A stretch of 52,346 bases of DNA from Paenibacillus sp. MAEPY2 (GTDB lineage: Bacteria > Bacillota > Bacilli > Paenibacillales > Paenibacillaceae): NCBI RefSeq assembly GCF_000499205.1, contig NZ_AWUK01000052.1:1-52346 (forward strand). Reading direction: 5' to 3'. A program made the translations under genes and the position numbers. Positions 16,588 to 25,383 of the stretch are shown one piece after another. How positions within the stretch are numbered: position 1 is the first letter of the stretch; every line of letters starts with the position of its first letter. The notes beneath the pieces are model-generated. The model saw only the letters and a list, made by a program, of their open reading frames with translations, was not told the origin of the DNA and searched no databases.

Positions 16588-17121
16588 TCAAGAAGCTTCT
16601 TGTGCTTTGCTCTTTCTCTTACCAATCCGCTCCAGTTGTTTCCGAAGAGGAACATAAATGATCAGCGCGAACACAAAATGAATGAACAAATTGGGAATCA
16701 TGTATTCAAGCAGCGCCCAGTCAAATGTCACGTGATTGAGTTGGAAGAGCTTATACAGAAAGAATAACATGGTATCATTCAGCAGACTTCCTAAAAGGAC
16801 GACAGAAACCATCACTGGCAGTGGTGCACGCGGGGCTTGGAAAATAAGTCCCATCATATATGCTGAGAGTCCCATAGAGAATCCGTATGGTCCAATCATT
16901 TCGCCGTAAAATACGACGTCATGCAGCAGTCCAAAAAATATGCCAAGCACCAACGCCGTGTGCCGATGATGATATACAGCGATAAATAAAATTACGATGT
17001 AAACCAGATTCGCAGAAATGCGCATTTGCCAACCCGAAGGAATGAGTAACGGAAGAATCGTTCCTTCCGCAATGAACAACACGAACAGCAGCAGGAATAA
17101 GACTTGCTTGCGCGTCACCAT
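16588..17121 (-). CDS. mreD: Rod shape-determining protein MreD
   Basis: A 177-residue integral membrane protein with about five hydrophobic segments and a basic C-terminal tail (KRKSKAQEAS). It belongs to the cell-wall elongation complex. The ATG shares its first base with the mreC stop (TAATG), so translation is coupled. Confidence 0.92.
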   Translation of the reverse strand: MVTRKQVLFLLLFVLFIAEGTILPLLIPSGWQMRISANLVYIVILFIAVYHHRHTALVLGIFFGLLHDVVFYGEMIGPYGFSMGLSAYMMGLIFQAPRAPLPVMVSVVLLGSLLNDTMLFFLYKLFQLNHVTFDWALLEYMIPNLFIHFVFALIIYVPLRKQLERIGKRKSKAQEAS

Positions 17122-17993
17122 TATTCTTTTACCTCAGGCGGGATAATCACAATCAGCTCTTTCCAGTCCAGAAAGCTTGCGTATGGCTTAATTGTAGCTG
17201 TTTGTGTTAAGCCATATTCGCTTTTCTCAACCTTCTCCACTTCTCCGATACGCATGTACTTTGGAAAATTGTTAATAATCCCGGAGGAGATAATTTCATC
17301 CCCTTCTTTGATATTTGAATCTTCTGAAATCTTGGTCATTTTGAGCATGCCGGACTTCGGATCATAACTCTCGATCATACCAAACACTTTTTCTTTACCA
17401 ACCGCTGTAGCTGCAATGGCATTGGATGTTGGATCATTGGCGTCCATGGAAGTCAACAGATTAACTGTGGACGTATATGAGCTGACATGACTAACGACCC
17501 CAACCAGCCCTTCCTGCGAAGTGACAGCCATCCCAGCCTTAATTCCCGCATTTTCACCAATGTCAATATTAATCGTTCTGCTGTTCGGGTCGGAATTGGC
17601 ACTGATAACTTGAGCAATTCGTGAACCGTAGTTATACCGATTTTTTTGTTCCTCGGTAAAATTGAGAGCTTTCTGGAGCTGTTCATTTACCTGTTCCATA
17701 TCATTGTATTTCAGCCGATCCCGGGTATAGTGACCCATCGCAATGCGAAGCTCTTCATTTTCTTGATATACCGTACGCATGTTCGCCAAATCTTTGAAAA
17801 AGCCCGCTACAGAAGAAGCGGGCTTGTAAAATACGTATTGTACAAATCCGACTGAATCCTTCAGGAATTTCTCCGGCCAGGATAGAGCGGTTCGCGGACC
17901 GAGCGTAAAGCCCATTAACGCGATAAATGTAACAAGGCCCACCAGCAAAACAAAAAGTCTTTTGTTACCCAGCAGTTTAAACAGTTCGACCAC
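17121..17993 (-). CDS. mreC: Rod shape-determining protein MreC
   Basis: A 290-residue elongasome scaffold with one N-terminal membrane helix (about 12-30), a coiled coil (about 62-108) and a C-terminal beta-barrel domain with the NSDPNSRTINIDIG segment. The only plausible start is GTG (17991-17993), since a stop lies in frame two codons upstream. Its AGAGG is almost touching, which predicts weak independent initiation. The 188-bp gap to mreB holds large hairpins. Confidence 0.93.
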   Translation of the reverse strand: MVELFKLLGNKRLFVLLVGLVTFIALMGFTLGPRTALSWPEKFLKDSVGFVQYVFYKPASSVAGFFKDLANMRTVYQENEELRIAMGHYTRDRLKYNDMEQVNEQLQKALNFTEEQKNRYNYGSRIAQVISANSDPNSRTINIDIGENAGIKAGMAVTSQEGLVGVVSHVSSYTSTVNLLTSMDANDPTSNAIAATAVGKEKVFGMIESYDPKSGMLKMTKISEDSNIKEGDEIISSGIINNFPKYMRIGEVEKVEKSEYGLTQTATIKPYASFLDWKELIVIIPPEVKE

Positions 17994-18031
17994 CCTCTAA
18001 CATCCATTATTCTCTTCCGAGCCATGCCCGG

Positions 18032-18181
18032 CGGGGAGACTGTCAGACTTATAGTCCCTTCGAGAATATCAGTCCATTCTCCCCGGGTATGGGGTAATAG
18101 CTCTCCCAGCCTAAGCCAGGTCCTCTTCGTTGATATCATTCCCCTTGGTCGATAAGCGAGCCAAGCAGGGGGAGATATCAA
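18032..18181 (-). other. Paired hairpins between mreB and mreC
   Basis: Two inverted repeats lie in the mreB-mreC gap. One (18130-18181) begins at the base after the mreB stop and pairs TTGATAT..CCCC with GGGG..ATATCAA around an inner CTTGG/CCAAG stem. The other pairs CGGGGAGA (18032-18039) with TCTCCCCG (18078-18085). Neither is followed by a U-tract, so they look like RNA-processing or stability structures rather than terminators. Confidence 0.55.
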
Positions 18182-19216
18182 TTATCGTTTGGAGCGAACT
18201 GCCGAACTGCTTCTGCTCTTGAACAAATGAATATTCTCAAGCGCTTTACCTGTTCCGATTGCAACGCAATCGAGCGGGTTCTCTGCTACGATAACAGGCA
18301 TCCCTGTCTCACCAGCAAGCAGCTTGTCCAGATTGCGAAGCAATGCGCCGCCACCTGTGAGAACAATACCACGGTCCATAATATCTGCTGCCAGCTCAGG
18401 AGGACATTTCTCCAATGTTACTTTTACAGCTTCAACAATGGCATTCACCGTATCCGCCAGAGCTTCGCTGATTTCATCCGATGTAATCGTAATTGTCTTC
18501 GGCAGGCCTGTAACGAGGTCGCGTCCACGAATTTCCATGGTTTCCACTTGCTCAAGCGGCATAGCTGATCCGATATCCATCTTCAACTGCTCCGATGTAC
18601 GTTCACCGATCATCAGATTATACTGGCGTTTAATGTATTGAATCACGGACTCATCCATCTCGTCACCAGCTACACGAACCGAACGACTCGTTACAATCCC
18701 ACCCAGGGAGATAACAGCCACTTCTGTTGTACCGCCACCAATATCGACAACCATGCTTCCCGTTGGTTCCCATACCGGAAGATCTGCACCGATTGCTGCT
18801 GCAAAAGGCTCTTCAATTGTGTAGGCTTCACGCGCACCGGCTTGTTTTGTTGCATCTTCAACGGCACGTTGTTCTACCGCAGTAATCCCGGATGGTACAC
18901 ATACCATTACGTTAGGATGACGCTGGAACATGGAGCGTTGTTTCTGCGCCTCACGGATGAAATATTTGATCATCGTTGCCGTTGTATCAAAATCGGCAAT
19001 AACGCCATCTTTCATTGGACGAATGGCACGAATGTTCCCTGGTGTACGTCCAATCATTTTCTTGGCGGCTTCACCTACTGCCTCGATGCTTTTTGTATCT
19101 GTCCGTATAGCGACAACCGAAGGTTCGCGCACCACAATTCCTTTTCCACGTACATAAACCAAAGTATTCGCTGTCCCCAAATCAATACCCAAATCTTTCG
19201 TAAAACCACCAAACAT
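18182..19216 (-). CDS. mreB: Rod shape-determining actin homologue MreB
   Basis: A 344-residue bacterial actin that organises peripheral wall synthesis. The phosphate-1 loop DLGIDLGTANTLVYV (8-22), the phosphate-2 region VVDIGGGTTEVAV and the adenosine motif GIVLTGGGALL are all intact. AAGGAG precedes the ATG. It follows radC by 194 bp, and no strong promoter was seen in that gap. Confidence 0.97.
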   Translation of the reverse strand: MFGGFTKDLGIDLGTANTLVYVRGKGIVVREPSVVAIRTDTKSIEAVGEAAKKMIGRTPGNIRAIRPMKDGVIADFDTTATMIKYFIREAQKQRSMFQRHPNVMVCVPSGITAVEQRAVEDATKQAGAREAYTIEEPFAAAIGADLPVWEPTGSMVVDIGGGTTEVAVISLGGIVTSRSVRVAGDEMDESVIQYIKRQYNLMIGERTSEQLKMDIGSAMPLEQVETMEIRGRDLVTGLPKTITITSDEISEALADTVNAIVEAVKVTLEKCPPELAADIMDRGIVLTGGGALLRNLDKLLAGETGMPVIVAENPLDCVAIGTGKALENIHLFKSRSSSAVRSKR

Positions 19217-19410
19217 GACGTAATCTCCTTTTCTGCCTCATATAGCCGCCCCAGTTCATCAAGAGCGTTTCATTTTCATTCCCACCACAATGGCGGAGCT
19301 AATATTCGCATTTGTTTTGTGTTGCATTGCTTTGCATGTGTAAAGTGAACCTATCTTCTACGGACAACGCCGTCAACATTCATAGGAAAACATCAACGCC
19401 AACCATTATA

Positions 19411-20100
19411 TTATACTAAGCCCTTCTCCTTCAAACTTACGTACGTTCCATCTCCGATAATAATGTGATCCAGCACGTCTATGCCAACAATTGCGCCGGC
19501 TTCGATCAGTCTTTTGGTTATTTGGATGTCCTCTGGACTAGGTGTAGGATCACCACTGGGATGGTTGTGTGCGCACACAATAGAGGCGCTGCTGCATTTG
19601 ATGGCAGCCCGGAACACTTCACGCGGATGTACAATCGAAGCGTTAAGGCTACCCATGGAGAGTGTTTCCTGGGCAATAATGTGGTTTTTGCTATTCAGGA
19701 AAAGACACACAAAGTGTTCTTTCTGCAAGTAACGTAATTGTTCGGTAAGGATATCGGCCGCATCACGAGGGGTACGGATGGAAGTGGACTGTGTAAGTCT
19801 GCTCTTCGCAATCCGATGACCAAGCTCAATGCTGGCTTTCAGCTGTACAGCCTTGGCCATGCCGATTCCCTTCATCGCAGTCAGTTCTTCCAGGCTCAAA
19901 TCCATCAACGAGCGAATTCCACCCGCTTCGGTCAGAATCCGCTGTGCCATATGCACTGCGGATTCCTGTCTTGTACCCGTTCGAAGTAAAATCGCCAGCA
20001 ATTCAGCATGGCTTAAGGCGCCCGCCCCGTATTCCATCATGCGTTCTCTCGGGCGTTCTTCCTGGGGGATGTCGCGCATCATATATTGAGGCGACTCCAT
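19411..20100 (-). CDS. radC: RadC-family JAB-domain protein
   Basis: A 229-residue protein with an N-terminal helix-hairpin-helix part (LSLEELTAMKGIGMAKA) and a C-terminal JAB/MPN metalloprotease-like domain bearing HNHPSGDPTPSPED (178-191). Despite its name, a DNA-repair role is doubtful in the family. It occupies the position of B. subtilis ysxA between maf and mreB. Confidence 0.93.
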   Translation of the reverse strand: MESPQYMMRDIPQEERPRERMMEYGAGALSHAELLAILLRTGTRQESAVHMAQRILTEAGGIRSLMDLSLEELTAMKGIGMAKAVQLKASIELGHRIAKSRLTQSTSIRTPRDAADILTEQLRYLQKEHFVCLFLNSKNHIIAQETLSMGSLNASIVHPREVFRAAIKCSSASIVCAHNHPSGDPTPSPEDIQITKRLIEAGAIVGIDVLDHIIIGDGTYVSLKEKGLV

Positions 20101-20135
20101 ATGTTCCCTCTTTTCAGATCGTCAATTGCGGAATT

Positions 20136-20747
20136 TCATGTACGCGGCAGTACATGTATGCCGAATCCATCCAGCATATCGCTAAGCAAGGACAACGGTA
20201 GGCCCACCACATTAAAATAACATCCTTCAACACGGTCTATCAGTGAAGCACCAATGCCCTGAATGGCATATGATCCTGCCTTGTCCGAAGGCTCCCCGGT
20301 CTGAACATACGCAAGAATCGTAGCTTCAGACAGTTCCTTCATCGTTACATCAGTCTGTCGATACTGAACCATAGATTGCCCATTGTTTGCATCAATACAG
20401 GCTACTCCCGTGAAAACACGGTGTACACGTCCCTGTAAACGAGATAACATACGTTCAGCGTCCGCTTCGTCTAAGGGTTTGCCAAGAATATCACCGTCCA
20501 GAACGACAACTGTGTCACTACCCACGATAACCGCATCCTGTTCACGGCCTTCCAGCCCACGATAAACGGCAAGCGCCTTACGCATCGCAAGCTCCTGTAC
20601 CGTCTGTTCAGGAGTCCATTCCGGCGGTGTATCTTCATCGGCATGACTTGGTATTACTTCAAAAGCTAGATGGAGTGATGCGATCAGTTCTTTACGCCGT
20701 GGCGAAGTGGAAGCCAGAATAATGCGACGCTGTTTTGTTTTATCCAA
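20136..20747 (-). CDS. maf: Maf-family nucleotide pyrophosphatase
   Basis: A 203-residue house-cleaning pyrophosphatase that hydrolyses non-canonical NTPs and dTTP/UTP and is linked to septum control in Bacillus. It shows the STSPRRKEL phosphate-binding motif (13-21), the GSDTVV motif and the DKAGSYAIQG segment. Its neighbours radC and the SpoIIB-like gene match the B. subtilis order. Confidence 0.94.
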   Translation of the reverse strand: MDKTKQRRIILASTSPRRKELIASLHLAFEVIPSHADEDTPPEWTPEQTVQELAMRKALAVYRGLEGREQDAVIVGSDTVVVLDGDILGKPLDEADAERMLSRLQGRVHRVFTGVACIDANNGQSMVQYRQTDVTMKELSEATILAYVQTGEPSDKAGSYAIQGIGASLIDRVEGCYFNVVGLPLSLLSDMLDGFGIHVLPRT

Positions 20748-20840
20748 AATAACCGGCCCCTTATGCTACGGCGACAATCCTATCGGATCACGCTAGTAGA
20801 TATCATTTTTTTAGTTTCTTCGTCAAAATTCGTCATTCTC

Positions 20841-21083
20841 CTATAACCTGCGATACAGCCATACAGCAGCAATAATACCAATCAGACTCAGGAGGCTCAT
20901 TTGAAATTGAAGTGAAATATCATAACTGATAATATCCAGATCAGCCTGCGGCGACCAACGAATGGTCGTGGCTTTCGTTAAAAAGGCAACGGCCTTTACA
21001 GGCTGCAGTGCCTTGGCGATCCACGCACCGGCCAGCCAGCCGAGCAGCAGAAACAGCAATAACATGCCGAAGTTTTTTTTCAT
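20841..21083 (-). CDS. Small membrane protein (DUF4321-like)
   Basis: An 80-residue protein with an N-terminal hydrophobic helix (MLLLFLLLGWLAGAWIA) and a C-terminal one (MSLLSLIGIIAAVWLYR), joined by a polar loop. It resembles the DUF4321 family of small Firmicutes proteins; no function is known. The start is ATG at 21081-21083 with GAGGGA upstream. It has its own promoter and precedes maf. Confidence 0.75.
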   Translation of the reverse strand: MKKNFGMLLLFLLLGWLAGAWIAKALQPVKAVAFLTKATTIRWSPQADLDIISYDISLQFQMSLLSLIGIIAAVWLYRRL

Positions 21084-21120
21084 CGGTGATCTTCCCTCGC
21101 CATTTTTTGACACCCACATT

Positions 21121-21149
21121 ATTATACGGGGTTTTGTACGTCAATACAA
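21121..21149 (-). promoter_or_regulatory. Promoter of the small membrane protein/maf group
   Basis: A perfect TATAAT (21121-21126) lies 17 bp from TTGTAT (21144-21149), directly after the preceding terminator. Confidence 0.55.
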
Positions 21150-21192
21150 ACACAAATCCGGCAAGGGGAACTATTTCCAGTTCCTTGCCGGA
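21133..21192 (-). terminator. Terminator after the SpoIIB-like gene
   Basis: A strong near-perfect stem (CCGGCAAGGGGAAC starting at 21158 against GTTCCTTGCCGG ending at 21191) is followed on the minus strand by a T-rich stretch. Confidence 0.75.
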
Positions 21193-21228
21193 CAGGTATT
21201 TCAAGGCTGTGTTATGGGAAAGCGTTGA

Positions 21229-22434
21229 TTACTGTTTTATCGCCTCAAGCCATTTTTTTTGCTGTAATACATATTCCATCAGATCGGACTGTACAGACCA
21301 CATATGCACATTCGCCGGATTTTTGTTGTATTCGGCAAGTGCGGTTACCGCACTGTTCATCGATTTCTCCATCGCGGATACATAGGGTTGAACGTCTGCA
21401 CTCAGACCCGGTGCAATACTATTCAAACCAGTCAGCCAGAGTTCATGTTGGTTCTGTAGTGCAGTCATCGTTTCGGCTGAGACGGCTTCAGGAACAGCTT
21501 GACCGAGCTGCTGGATCGAGAGGGTAGACAGTTGTTCTACCAAAGTTGATCCGCTTGCGAAGAACTGCTGAACATCCTCTGCTTTTCCGCCGAATACTGC
21601 TGGATTCACTTCAGGGTTGACGATTTCCTTGACGTACAGTTCCACACCTTCGGCCTTAAGCCTTGTGCTAAGCAGCTTGGCCTCCTCACGGTCAGCCGAA
21701 ATGCCTGCGTATACCCGATTACCATCCTCCGGGTCGGAGCCTGCTGCAATACCTGCCTGGGACAATTCCACCTTCGCCTGTTCAGCGCGTTCAGGAGAAC
21801 TGAATACACCGTATTGCAGTGCATAATAACTGCCGCCTGTAGTTGCTGCTTGGAGCTGCTTTTCCGAACCAGCCACTCCCCCCTGACCTGTCACAGCCGA
21901 CACCGCCTGATTGGCGGGAATCTTGCTCCCAGGATCTACGGCCCCTTCCCGATTGAAAAAAGAAAGAATAACCATGCCGAAGAGGGCCCCGGTTACAAGC
22001 GCACCGGTAACTGAACCAATCATTTTCCAGCCCCTCGGGGGACGATTTCGCTTATAAGAGTAATTTTCACTATCTGCAATCCAATTATGATCACCATAAT
22101 TCTCGTCCGATCTGCTCTCGTCCTCATCTCCCGGATATGCAGTAAGGTGATTATAGTTGTATTCGGGCTCATCAAGTATCTCATTCTTGTTCGTTCTTTG
22201 GTAAGGTTGAGGTACAGTGGAGCCTGTCAGCATCGTCTCTCCCCAGTCTCCGGGTATATCCTCTGGTGTCCATGAAGGTGTTGTATTTAACCGCGATGGC
22301 GTTGGCAACGGTGTTGGACTGTGCGGAATTTCTTCACTCAAAGCGGCAAATGTGCTGGATGTGGGTATCCCCTTGTTTTCAGGCTTGTCCGACTCGTTAT
22401 CCCCAAAGCGAAACGTCATTCTAGCATTGCTCAC
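21229..22434 (-). CDS. spoIIB: SPOR-domain membrane protein, SpoIIB-like
   Basis: A 401-residue protein with an acidic, Pro/Ser-rich cytoplasmic N-terminus, one membrane segment (about 138-159), and an extracytoplasmic SPOR domain (about 200-277; GGSYYALQYGVFSS) that binds glycan strands stripped of stem peptides. A C-terminal helical part follows. In B. subtilis the same position beside maf holds spoIIB, a SPOR protein that helps engulfment. Orthology is inferred from architecture and place. The GTG at 22432-22434 has AAAGGAGAGGG six bases upstream, so the ATG eight codons upstream is rejected. An extended -10 (TG-T-TATAAA at 22458-22463) lies just upstream. Confidence 0.78.
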   Translation of the reverse strand: MSNARMTFRFGDNESDKPENKGIPTSSTFAALSEEIPHSPTPLPTPSRLNTTPSWTPEDIPGDWGETMLTGSTVPQPYQRTNKNEILDEPEYNYNHLTAYPGDEDESRSDENYGDHNWIADSENYSYKRNRPPRGWKMIGSVTGALVTGALFGMVILSFFNREGAVDPGSKIPANQAVSAVTGQGGVAGSEKQLQAATTGGSYYALQYGVFSSPERAEQAKVELSQAGIAAGSDPEDGNRVYAGISADREEAKLLSTRLKAEGVELYVKEIVNPEVNPAVFGGKAEDVQQFFASGSTLVEQLSTLSIQQLGQAVPEAVSAETMTALQNQHELWLTGLNSIAPGLSADVQPYVSAMEKSMNSAVTALAEYNKNPANVHMWSVQSDLMEYVLQQKKWLEAIKQ

Positions 22435-22502
22435 CCCGTACCCTCTCCTTTGTCCCATTTATAACAGCTATATGCGGAGAGAATCTGAAACATTCCATTT
22501 CA

Positions 22503-22543
22503 TGCAAAAAACCGCCCGCTTCGAAATGAAGTCAGACGGTTTT
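22503..22543 (-). terminator. Terminator after murC
   Basis: On the minus strand AAAACCG..CTTC pairs with GAAG..CGGTTTT, with an internal mismatch, and the T-run continues to six. Confidence 0.8.
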
Positions 22544-22553
22544 AAGGATGTAA

Positions 22554-23933
22554 TTATTTCAACCCTTTGGCAAGTGTATCGCCAACTTTCCAGATATCAC
22601 CTGCACCCATTGTGAGCACAAGATCACCTGGCTGAAGTCGGTGCTGCAAATCTGCAATAACTTCTTCCTTTGTCGGAAGATAACGCGCAGAAGCATTACT
22701 GTTCTGAACGATAAGTTCAACCAGTCTGGCCGAGTGCACACCTTCAATCTGTTTTTCACCCGCAGGGGAATAGATATCGGTAATGAGAACCTCATCCGCT
22801 TCTGCAAAGGCGCGACTGAACGCATCAAGCAGGAAGAACGTACGTGTGTAACGCTGCGGCTGGAATACTGCAATGATACGTTTCCCCGTCGCTTTGGCTG
22901 CACTGATCGTAGCCTCAATCTCGGTCGGGTGATGAGCATAATCATCAATAATCAGCATATCACGCGCCTCACCCAGCACCTGGAATCTGCGTTTCGCTCC
23001 ATGGAACTGGATAATGGCAGCCGTAATTTTCTCGAATGGAATACCTGCTTCCAAGCATGTGATGACCGTAGCCATCGCATTATAAACGTTATGTTTACCT
23101 GGAACGGACAACTCCACCGTACCCAAAGCATTCCCCTCGTGGTTCATTGTAAAGGAAATTCGGCGATCACCAAGCACGATATCTGTTGCTGTATAATCAG
23201 CAGCATGGTCAATCCCGTATGTGGTCACCCGTGATTTTAACGCTGGCAAAATAGCTTGAACATTTTCGTCATCAGAACATACAATGGCCGTGCCCTCTGG
23301 ACGAATTTGACTCAGGAACTGCACATAAGCTTTTTTGAGTTCCTCAAAATCACTGTTGTAATTCTCAAGGTGATCCGCTTCAATATTCGTTACAATACCG
23401 AGCCAAGGGTGATACTGCAAAAATGAACCGTCGCTTTCGTCTGCCTCCGCAACAACCCAGTCGCCTTGGCCTGCCTTGGCGTTAGTACCCACGTTCATGA
23501 TTTCTCCGCCAATAATGTATGTCGGGTCTGTATCACATTTATCCATAACGAGTGCAATCATGGATGAAGTGGTTGTTTTGCCATGAGCCCCCGCCACAGC
23601 CACACCCTTGCGCTCGTTCAGCAAACGCGCCAGCATCTGGGCGCGATGCAGAATCGGGATGTTCAGCTGTTCGGCAGCCACACGCTCCACATTATCAGCC
23701 GGAGCTGCCGTAGAGTAGACAACCAGGTCTGCCCCATTTACGTGCTCTGCCGTATGTCCGATATATATTTTCGCTCCCTTGGCTGCCAGCTTCTCGGTCA
23801 ACTCCTGTGAAGCGACATCCGATCCGGTAACGGTGTATCCCATCTCAAGCATAACTCTCGCGATGGCACTCATGCCATATCCGCCAATCCCTATAAAATG
23901 AACGTGTTCCGATGTATTTAACAAAACTTTCAC
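22554..23933 (-). CDS. murC: UDP-N-acetylmuramate--L-alanine ligase
   Basis: Adds L-alanine to UDP-MurNAc in cytoplasmic peptidoglycan precursor synthesis. The roughly 459-residue protein has the N-terminal GIGGYGMSAIA nucleotide fold, the ATP-binding GAHGKTTTSSM motif, EADESDGSFL and DDYAHHPTEI. The GTG start (23931-23933) overlaps the folC TGA (GTGA). A TTG three bases earlier is also possible. It is normally unlinked to folC in Bacillus but here is translationally coupled to it. Confidence 0.95.
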   Translation of the reverse strand: MKVLLNTSEHVHFIGIGGYGMSAIARVMLEMGYTVTGSDVASQELTEKLAAKGAKIYIGHTAEHVNGADLVVYSTAAPADNVERVAAEQLNIPILHRAQMLARLLNERKGVAVAGAHGKTTTSSMIALVMDKCDTDPTYIIGGEIMNVGTNAKAGQGDWVVAEADESDGSFLQYHPWLGIVTNIEADHLENYNSDFEELKKAYVQFLSQIRPEGTAIVCSDDENVQAILPALKSRVTTYGIDHAADYTATDIVLGDRRISFTMNHEGNALGTVELSVPGKHNVYNAMATVITCLEAGIPFEKITAAIIQFHGAKRRFQVLGEARDMLIIDDYAHHPTEIEATISAAKATGKRIIAVFQPQRYTRTFFLLDAFSRAFAEADEVLITDIYSPAGEKQIEGVHSARLVELIVQNSNASARYLPTKEEVIADLQHRLQPGDLVLTMGAGDIWKVGDTLAKGLK

Positions 23934-25306
23934 CAACCTTTTTCAGAATCGGTTTGATGCAAAAGGGCTGCCCGCACATCTGCAATCAGGTACAATGTGC
24001 CGGACACCACCCCCAGATCTTCCGCTTCCGTCCGTGACTTCAATAGATCAAGTGCCTTTGCCCATTCAGGCTCGACGATGATTTCCAGCTCCGGTTTCGC
24101 AATGGCGGGACGTACCCGTTCGACAATCTGCAGCAATTCGGCTGCAGCCATTTTGCGTCGGAAATCTGGCTCGGTCAGGATCAGCGTATCCACTAGTGGT
24201 AGTATATGCTGTAAATACGCTTCGTGATGCTTATTCGCCAGCATGCCCATCATCAAAATTAACTTGTTGTGAGGATATACTTCGATAATGCTCTTGGCCA
24301 ATGATTCAGCCCCTTCCGGATTATGTGCTCCATCCAGTACAATTCGGGGTTCATCGACAACTTTCTCAAACCGGCCTGCCCAGAAGGCATTCTCCAGTCC
24401 AAGCACAATATCTTCGTCATCCAGCATAAATGCCATGTATTGCCGAAGTAACTCAAGTACCATAAGCGCACCCGCTGCATTTTCGCATTGATGTATGCCC
24501 TGCATGCGAATACGAGCGTCCAGATCACGGAACGGTCCTGTAAAATGAAAGGATTGACCGTTCTCATCACTGTCCAGTCTATGATAGGAGAAACGATCTC
24601 CTGCCAGATACACGGTTGAACTTAACCGTTTTGCGGTCTCCCGAATCACCTTCACAGCCTCTGGCTGCGTGGCACAGGTAACAACGGGTACCCCCGCCTT
24701 AATAATGCCTGCCTTCTCTCCTGCAATCGCCTCAATCGTATCTCCCAGTACATCCGTATGGTCCATACCGATATTGGTAATGACCGATACCACGGGTGTA
24801 ACAATGTTCGTTACGTCCATCCTTCCCCCGAGCCCTGTCTCCCATACCACAATGTCCGGGTAGCATTCTTCCGCATAATACAGAAGGGCGAGTGCCGTGG
24901 AAACCTCAAACATTGTAGGTGATCCAAGGGGAGTTGTAGCCATCTCTTGGACTAATGGATACAGGCGGTTCGAGATTTTGAGCAAAGTTTCTTCAGGAAT
25001 ATCCTCCCCGTTGTATTGAAAACGGTTCGTGAATTTGGTGATATAAGGGGATGTGAAGGTTCCAACATCATATCCCGCCTGAAGCAGCACTGACGTCAAA
25101 AAAGCGCAAGTCGAACCTTTGCCGTTCGTTCCCGCGACATGAATAAATTTGAGACGCTGGTGAGGATTGCCCAGCAATGACATCAATCCCTCGATTCGTT
25201 CCAATCCGGGTCGGATGCCGAAAGGAATAAGGCCATTGATCCAGTTGACTGCCTCGTCATAGGTAAGTAAAGGAGCTGCTATTTCTGTCCCGTTAAGTTC
25301 CGTCAT
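23930..25306 (-). CDS. folC: Folylpolyglutamate/dihydrofolate synthase
   Basis: Attaches glutamate to folates (and to dihydropteroate). The 458-residue Mur-ligase-like enzyme has the P-loop region HVAGTNGKGST, TSPYITKFTNRF, ETGLGGRMDVTN and VLDGAHNPEGAESL. The ATG at 25304-25306 has AAAGGTG upstream. The frame reaches back into the valS stop without a better start. The valS-folC order is as in Bacillus. Confidence 0.94.
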   Translation of the reverse strand: MTELNGTEIAAPLLTYDEAVNWINGLIPFGIRPGLERIEGLMSLLGNPHQRLKFIHVAGTNGKGSTCAFLTSVLLQAGYDVGTFTSPYITKFTNRFQYNGEDIPEETLLKISNRLYPLVQEMATTPLGSPTMFEVSTALALLYYAEECYPDIVVWETGLGGRMDVTNIVTPVVSVITNIGMDHTDVLGDTIEAIAGEKAGIIKAGVPVVTCATQPEAVKVIRETAKRLSSTVYLAGDRFSYHRLDSDENGQSFHFTGPFRDLDARIRMQGIHQCENAAGALMVLELLRQYMAFMLDDEDIVLGLENAFWAGRFEKVVDEPRIVLDGAHNPEGAESLAKSIIEVYPHNKLILMMGMLANKHHEAYLQHILPLVDTLILTEPDFRRKMAAAELLQIVERVRPAIAKPELEIIVEPEWAKALDLLKSRTEAEDLGVVSGTLYLIADVRAALLHQTDSEKGW

Positions 25307-25383
25307 ATGATTCACCTTTGGTTTGAGTTTGGTTGAAAAAAGCGGCCGGATGGCGCATAAGCACTCCATCCGACCCGAATACA

